DNA from: Dactylosporangium siamense
Lineage (GTDB): Bacteria > Actinomycetota > Actinomycetes > Mycobacteriales > Micromonosporaceae
Assembly (NCBI RefSeq): GCF_016862795.1
Contig: NZ_BONQ01000083.1
Location: forward strand, 62,001 to 126,000
Direction: 5' to 3'
Length of the DNA stretch: 64,000 nt
Under the pieces are notes generated by a model. That model did no database searches, was not told the DNA's origin, and worked only from the letters and a program-made list of their open reading frames with translations. The translations under genes were made by a program, and so were the position numbers. This document shows positions 60,988 to 64,000 of this stretch, piece by piece (the stretch's first letter is position 1; each line of letters starts with the position of its first letter).

Positions 60988-61764
60988 CTACTGCGTCGAG
61001 GCCACCAGTAAGTTGCGCAGCTCGGTCAGGGTGGCTTCGTCGCCCTCGGCCTGGACGTCGGAGCGGCCGGGGGACTCCCGCGCCCACAGCCACCGCAACA
61101 CGCCGGCCGCGTCGCCACTGACGGTGGCGTCCAAGGGGGTCGAGGCGGCGGTCGCCGGGTCGGCGTCGCTGACGTCGGCGCCGGTCTTCTCGGTGCGGAT
61201 CAGCCAGCCAGGCCCGTCGTTGACCCCGACGATCACCGTGCGGCCGGTCGCGCCGGCAAGGACTGGCTGGAAGTCCTCCAGCCACGCGTGTGAGCCATAT
61301 CCCACGAACAGCTTCAGCACCTCGTCGATCCCGTCGACGGCCAGGTCGTCGGGGATCGCGGCGACCGGCACATCGAGCGCCAGCTCGGCGTCGAGGCGGT
61401 GGATCACGGTCTCCTGTGCCATCCGCCGGATCCAGAAGCCGACCGTCTGGTCCGGCTCGTGCCAGGTGCGCGACGGGTCGGTGGCGTCGCGGGCGGCGAA
61501 CTCGGCGGCGAGCTCGGCATAGGCGCGGTCGAGCAGCTCGATCGGGCCTTCGGACTGCAGGCCGGCCGGCGGCCAGGGATCAGGGAACGCGTTGAGCCGC
61601 ATGCACGCGACCTTGTGCAGGTAGACCTCGGCAACGTGCCTGACCAGGTCCGCGACGGTCCATCCGGGGCAGCTCGGCACCGTGGCGGTCAGGTCCGACG
61701 CGGCGACCTCCCGCAGGCGCGCGTAGTCGTCGGCAAGGCATTCCAGCAATCGCGATCGCTCCAT
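60988..61764 (-). CDS. Maleylpyruvate isomerase / mycothiol-dependent enzyme family protein
   Basis: This 258-aa protein starts with the MDMPI N-terminal DinB-like domain: VPSCPGWTVADLVRHVAEVYLHK and later MAQETVIHRLDAELA. The conserved metal His residues are visible (one in RHVAEVYLH, one in VIHRLD). The C-terminal SCP-like part (about 170-258) follows. Members use mycothiol or act as mycothiol transferases. The substrate is unknown. Confidence 0.85.
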   Translation of the reverse strand: MERSRLLECLADDYARLREVAASDLTATVPSCPGWTVADLVRHVAEVYLHKVACMRLNAFPDPWPPAGLQSEGPIELLDRAYAELAAEFAARDATDPSRTWHEPDQTVGFWIRRMAQETVIHRLDAELALDVPVAAIPDDLAVDGIDEVLKLFVGYGSHAWLEDFQPVLAGATGRTVIVGVNDGPGWLIRTEKTGADVSDADPATAASTPLDATVSGDAAGVLRWLWARESPGRSDVQAEGDEATLTELRNLLVASTQ

Positions 61765-61798
61765 GCCCGCGACCTAATCACATGGGTACGACAAAAAA

Positions 61799-63124
61799 TC
61801 AGCGAACGGCCGGCCGCACCCGCGGCACGCGCAGCTCGAACGCCGGCGTGTCCTTCCGGGCCGGCTCGAACACGTGGAGGTGGGGGCTGGGGCGCAGGTG
61901 CACGCTCACCTTCCCGCCGACCTTGCGCAGCTGCATGGCGGCCACCACGAACGTGGCCAGGACGGACACGAGGCCGCCGATCCAGATGCCGGACCGTGGC
62001 CCGTACCGCTCCGCGCACCAGCCGATGATCAGCGAGCCCAGGGGTGTGCTGCCGAGGAAGACCAGGACGTACAGCGCCATGACCCGCCCTCGAAACTCAG
62101 GATCGGTGCCGAGCTGGACGCGCTGGTTCGCCGCCTGCGCGAAGTAGATCATGAAGAACCCGGTGGGCAGGAGGAGCAGCACCGCCGTGAGGAACGTGGG
62201 TGCGAACCCGACGAGCGTCTCGAACCCACCGAACAGCACGGCGGCGGCGAGCACCGCGTAGGCCGTGGGCCGTGCCCGGCGGCGCGAGCTGGCCAGGGCG
62301 CCGGCCAGCGCACCGACCGCGAGCGCGGTGGTGAGCAGGCCGAAATACTGGGCGGAGGCGTTGAACTCGACCTTCGCCAGGACGGCGAGCGTGAGCTGGA
62401 AGTTGAAGCCGAACAGCCCGACCACCAGGACCAGCAGGATGGCGAGACTGAGATCGGAACGGCGTTTGACGTAGCGCAGTCCGTCGATGGTACGGGCATC
62501 GCTCGCCGAAACCGGCGGCCCCTCGACCCGGAACAGTTCCTCGGTGCGCATGCGGGTCAGCCCCACCAGCGGGGCGATGCACAAGGCCGCCGTGATCATG
62601 AAAATCGGGCCGGTTCGGTCGTGCAGCAGCGCGATGACCAGCCCGGCGATCGCGGGGCCGACCACCCGCGCGGTGTTGAACGTGGCGGAGGACAGCGACA
62701 GCGCATTGGGCAGCAGCTCCCTGCTGACCAGTTCGGAGACGAACGCCTGCCGCACCGGGGTCTCGATCGCGCTGATCACGCCGAAGAGGGCCGCGGTCAC
62801 GAAGACCCACCAGAGGTTCACGACCCCGGTGAGGACCAGCGCGCCGAGCAGGGCCGCGACCAGTGCGGATGCGAAGTTTGCGATGAGGAGCAGGCGGCGT
62901 TTGTCGAACCGGTCGGCGAGCTGACCTCCGTACAATGTGAGCAGCAGGACAGGCGTGAACTGCAGGGCCGTCACGATGCCCAGCGCAGTCGGCGAGTTGT
63001 CGGACAGCTGCAGGACGAGCCAGTCCTGCGCGACGACCATCATCCACGTGCCGAGAAGCTTGACCAGTTGTCCGGTCGAGAACAGCCGGTAGTTACGGAC
63101 CTTCAGCGAACCGAAGACGGTCAT
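61799..63124 (-). CDS. MFS transporter under MarR control
   Basis: ATG 63124 overlaps the marR stop (ATGA) and gives 441 residues: GSLKVRNYRLFSTGQLVK, GGQLADRFDKRRLLL (MFS loop) and AIETPVRQAFVSELV, again of the EntS/MFS_3 exporter group. With a coupled MarR repressor it is a typical inducible drug or metabolite exporter. Confidence 0.88.
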   Translation of the reverse strand: MTVFGSLKVRNYRLFSTGQLVKLLGTWMMVVAQDWLVLQLSDNSPTALGIVTALQFTPVLLLTLYGGQLADRFDKRRLLLIANFASALVAALLGALVLTGVVNLWWVFVTAALFGVISAIETPVRQAFVSELVSRELLPNALSLSSATFNTARVVGPAIAGLVIALLHDRTGPIFMITAALCIAPLVGLTRMRTEELFRVEGPPVSASDARTIDGLRYVKRRSDLSLAILLVLVVGLFGFNFQLTLAVLAKVEFNASAQYFGLLTTALAVGALAGALASSRRRARPTAYAVLAAAVLFGGFETLVGFAPTFLTAVLLLLPTGFFMIYFAQAANQRVQLGTDPEFRGRVMALYVLVFLGSTPLGSLIIGWCAERYGPRSGIWIGGLVSVLATFVVAAMQLRKVGGKVSVHLRPSPHLHVFEPARKDTPAFELRVPRVRPAVR

Positions 63125-63567
63125 GCGTTGCGGCCTATCCGGCCGAGGATCTCGGCCGCCTTTCCGAGCGTCTCGCGCTCCTCCGGGGTGAGCGCGGCGA
63201 GCTGCTTGGCCAGCCACTCGTCGCGGGCGCGGCGGTGCTCGAGGATGACGGCGCGGCCCGACTCGGTGGCGGCGAGGATGACCTGCCGGCCGTCGGTCGG
63301 GTGCGGGGTGCGCTGGACCAGGCCGCGCTCCTCCAGCTTCGCCACGATCTTGGTGAGGGTCGGCGGCTGGACCCGCTCGGCGTCGGCCAGCTCGCGGGGG
63401 GTCAGCGCACCGTTGAGTTCGAGGCTTGTCAATGCCGACAGCTGGGTGATCGTCAGGTCGCCGATCGGTCTGGCCTGACGCAGGCGGCGGTTGAGTCGGG
63501 TGATGCTGTCCCGCAGCGCCGCCGCGAGCTGCGCTGCAGTGATCTTCGGGGCACGGACCATCATCAC
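63121..63567 (-). CDS. MarR-family transcriptional regulator
   Basis: This 148-aa protein has a winged-helix MarR core: DLTITQLSALTSLELNGALTP, VQPPTLTKIVAKLEERGLVQ (recognition helix) and RTPHPTDGRQVILAAT (wing), with a dimerisation C-terminal helix. A GTG at 63567 sits 7 bases after TAAGCT, so the mRNA is probably leaderless. A nested palindrome over the -10 box is its likely operator. It should repress itself and the coupled MFS exporter. Confidence 0.9.
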   Translation of the reverse strand: MMMVRAPKITAAQLAAALRDSITRLNRRLRQARPIGDLTITQLSALTSLELNGALTPRELADAERVQPPTLTKIVAKLEERGLVQRTPHPTDGRQVILAATESGRAVILEHRRARDEWLAKQLAALTPEERETLGKAAEILGRIGRNA

Positions 63568-63570
63568 AGT

Positions 63571-63600
63571 CGTTAGCTTATCTAATAAGCTTGGCTAACG
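63571..63600 (-). promoter_or_regulatory. MarR operator overlapping the -10 box
   Basis: CGTTAGC (63571-63577) pairs with GCTAACG (63594-63600); nested inside, AGCTTAT (63575-63581) pairs with ATAAGCT (63585-63591). The minus-strand -10 TAAGCT (63575-63580) lies within it, so binding would block transcription. Confidence 0.7.
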
Positions 63601-63637
63601 ACCTGTGTCGGTGATCACGGGGAGTACCGTGTGCGGC

Positions 63638-63904
63638 GTGACCAGCCAGCCGAAGCCGCTCGACCCGCCGATGGTGCCGTTCGCCCTCGCCGGGCTCGGA
63701 CTGTGGATCATCGCGGTGCTCGTGATGCTGCCGTTCCGCGACGAGTTGGCCGATGCCGGGCACGGCAACTGGTTCGGCATCGCCGTCGCCGGCGTGCTGT
63801 GGGGTATTCCAGGCGGTTTGACCATGGTCGTGCACGACCGCAACCGGAAGCGTCGGCGCGCGACGTCCGATTCGTTCAAGACCGGGGAGCGCGGCGGCGC
63901 CTAG
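63638..63904 (+). CDS. DUF2530 membrane protein
   Basis: GTG 63638 (TACCGT at 63625-63630, 7 bases upstream) gives 88 residues: a Pro-rich head (SQPKPLDPPMVPFALAGLG), two membrane helices separated by RDELADAGHGNW, and a basic C-terminus (HDRNRKRRRATSDSF). This is the DUF2530 pattern, common in actinobacteria next to marR; function unknown. Confidence 0.78.
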   Translation: MTSQPKPLDPPMVPFALAGLGLWIIAVLVMLPFRDELADAGHGNWFGIAVAGVLWGIPGGLTMVVHDRNRKRRRATSDSFKTGERGGA

Positions 63905-63907
63905 CCT
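63902..63907 (+). promoter_or_regulatory. Leaderless -10 box for the VOC gene
   Basis: TAGCCT, whose first three bases are the DUF2530 stop codon, ends 7 bases before ATG 63915. Confidence 0.5.
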
Positions 63908-63914
63908 CGAGGGC

Positions 63915-64000
63915 ATGGCTCCCAAACTCAACTACGTCGGCCTCGTGGTGGCCGACATGCCCAGAACCCTCGCGTTCTACCGGCTGCTCGGCCTGGACAT
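63915..64000 (+). CDS. VOC/glyoxalase-family protein (truncated by window end)
   Basis: Only 28 codons are visible: APKLNYVGLVVADMPRTLAF then YRLLGLD. This is the first beta-alpha unit of a vicinal oxygen chelate fold (VGLVV.DM..ALAFYR.LG). Function cannot be assigned from this fragment. Confidence 0.7.
   Translation, partial: MAPKLNYVGLVVADMPRTLAFYRLLGLD

Noticed and set aside
59723-61522. Several open frames of 100-300 residues in the C-rich spacer
   Set aside because: They are Pro/Arg/Ser-rich products of repeats, lack ribosome sites and match no family known to me.

Overview
The window looks like chromosomal DNA of a high-GC actinobacterium, most likely of the Micromonosporaceae (Actinoplanes-like). 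This rests on gene content and start-site architecture, not on any marker gene. It carries the septation protein SepH, a mycothiol-dependent enzyme family member, an LprG/P55 lipid-export pair, PspC- and DUF2637-type actinobacterial proteins, and many genes whose start codon sits about 7 bases after a TANNNT -10 box (leaderless transcripts). No tRNA, rRNA, CRISPR array, transposase, integrase or phage gene was found.

Layout. 0-6.5 kb: a truncated C39-like secreted peptidase, a lone LuxR-type HTH protein, a NarL-type two-component pair and a two-gene ABC exporter. 6.5-10 kb: a DeoR-controlled sugar-phosphate operon (SIS isomerase, PfkB kinase, class II aldolase) resembling tagatose/galactosamine catabolism. 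10-12.8 kb: a secreted CBM-DUF1996 protein behind a LacI-type operator, and small envelope proteins. 12.8-19.5 kb: a signalling cluster with two large sensor kinases, a NarL regulator and two receiver-only proteins around a TetR-box membrane protein. 19.5-22.4 kb: a ribbon-helix-helix/DUF2637 pair with its own operator, then an MFS permease. 22.4-26 kb: DedA protein, secreted M15-like peptidase, IlvE, spermidine-synthase-like protein.

26.1-33.5 kb is the centrepiece: a complete form I aerobic carbon monoxide dehydrogenase operon (coxM-S-L, an XdhC-YHS accessory protein, coxD, coxE, coxG), all co-directional and mostly overlapping. The large subunit carries the diagnostic AYACSFR loop, so true CO oxidation (energy from trace CO during starvation) is well supported.

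33.6-47.5 kb: a five-domain GH9 cellulase under a perfect CebR-type box, envelope and cell-wall genes (CAP-domain protein with a riboswitch-like leader, phytase-like esterase, NagZ-like GH3, LprG/P55), and an orphan MsiK-type sugar ABC ATPase. 47.7-58.4 kb: primary metabolism (acyl-CoA dehydrogenase, aldose epimerase, PdxH, citrate synthase, SerC, SepH, aldo/keto reductase). 58.4-61 kb: a tandem repeat, an RNA ligase-like gene and a 1.3-kb gene-free, C-rich, repeat-laden stretch. 61-64 kb: mycothiol-type enzyme, MarR/MFS pair, DUF2530 and a truncated VOC protein.

Two dispersed palindromic element families lie at gene 3' ends. One is built on GATCCGGAAG arms (about 6.54 and 40.6 kb). The other consists of stems that begin at stop codons and share an AAGTGG core (11.57 and 40.41 kb, with a shorter relative at 49.83 kb). 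These repeats are the least explained structures in the window.
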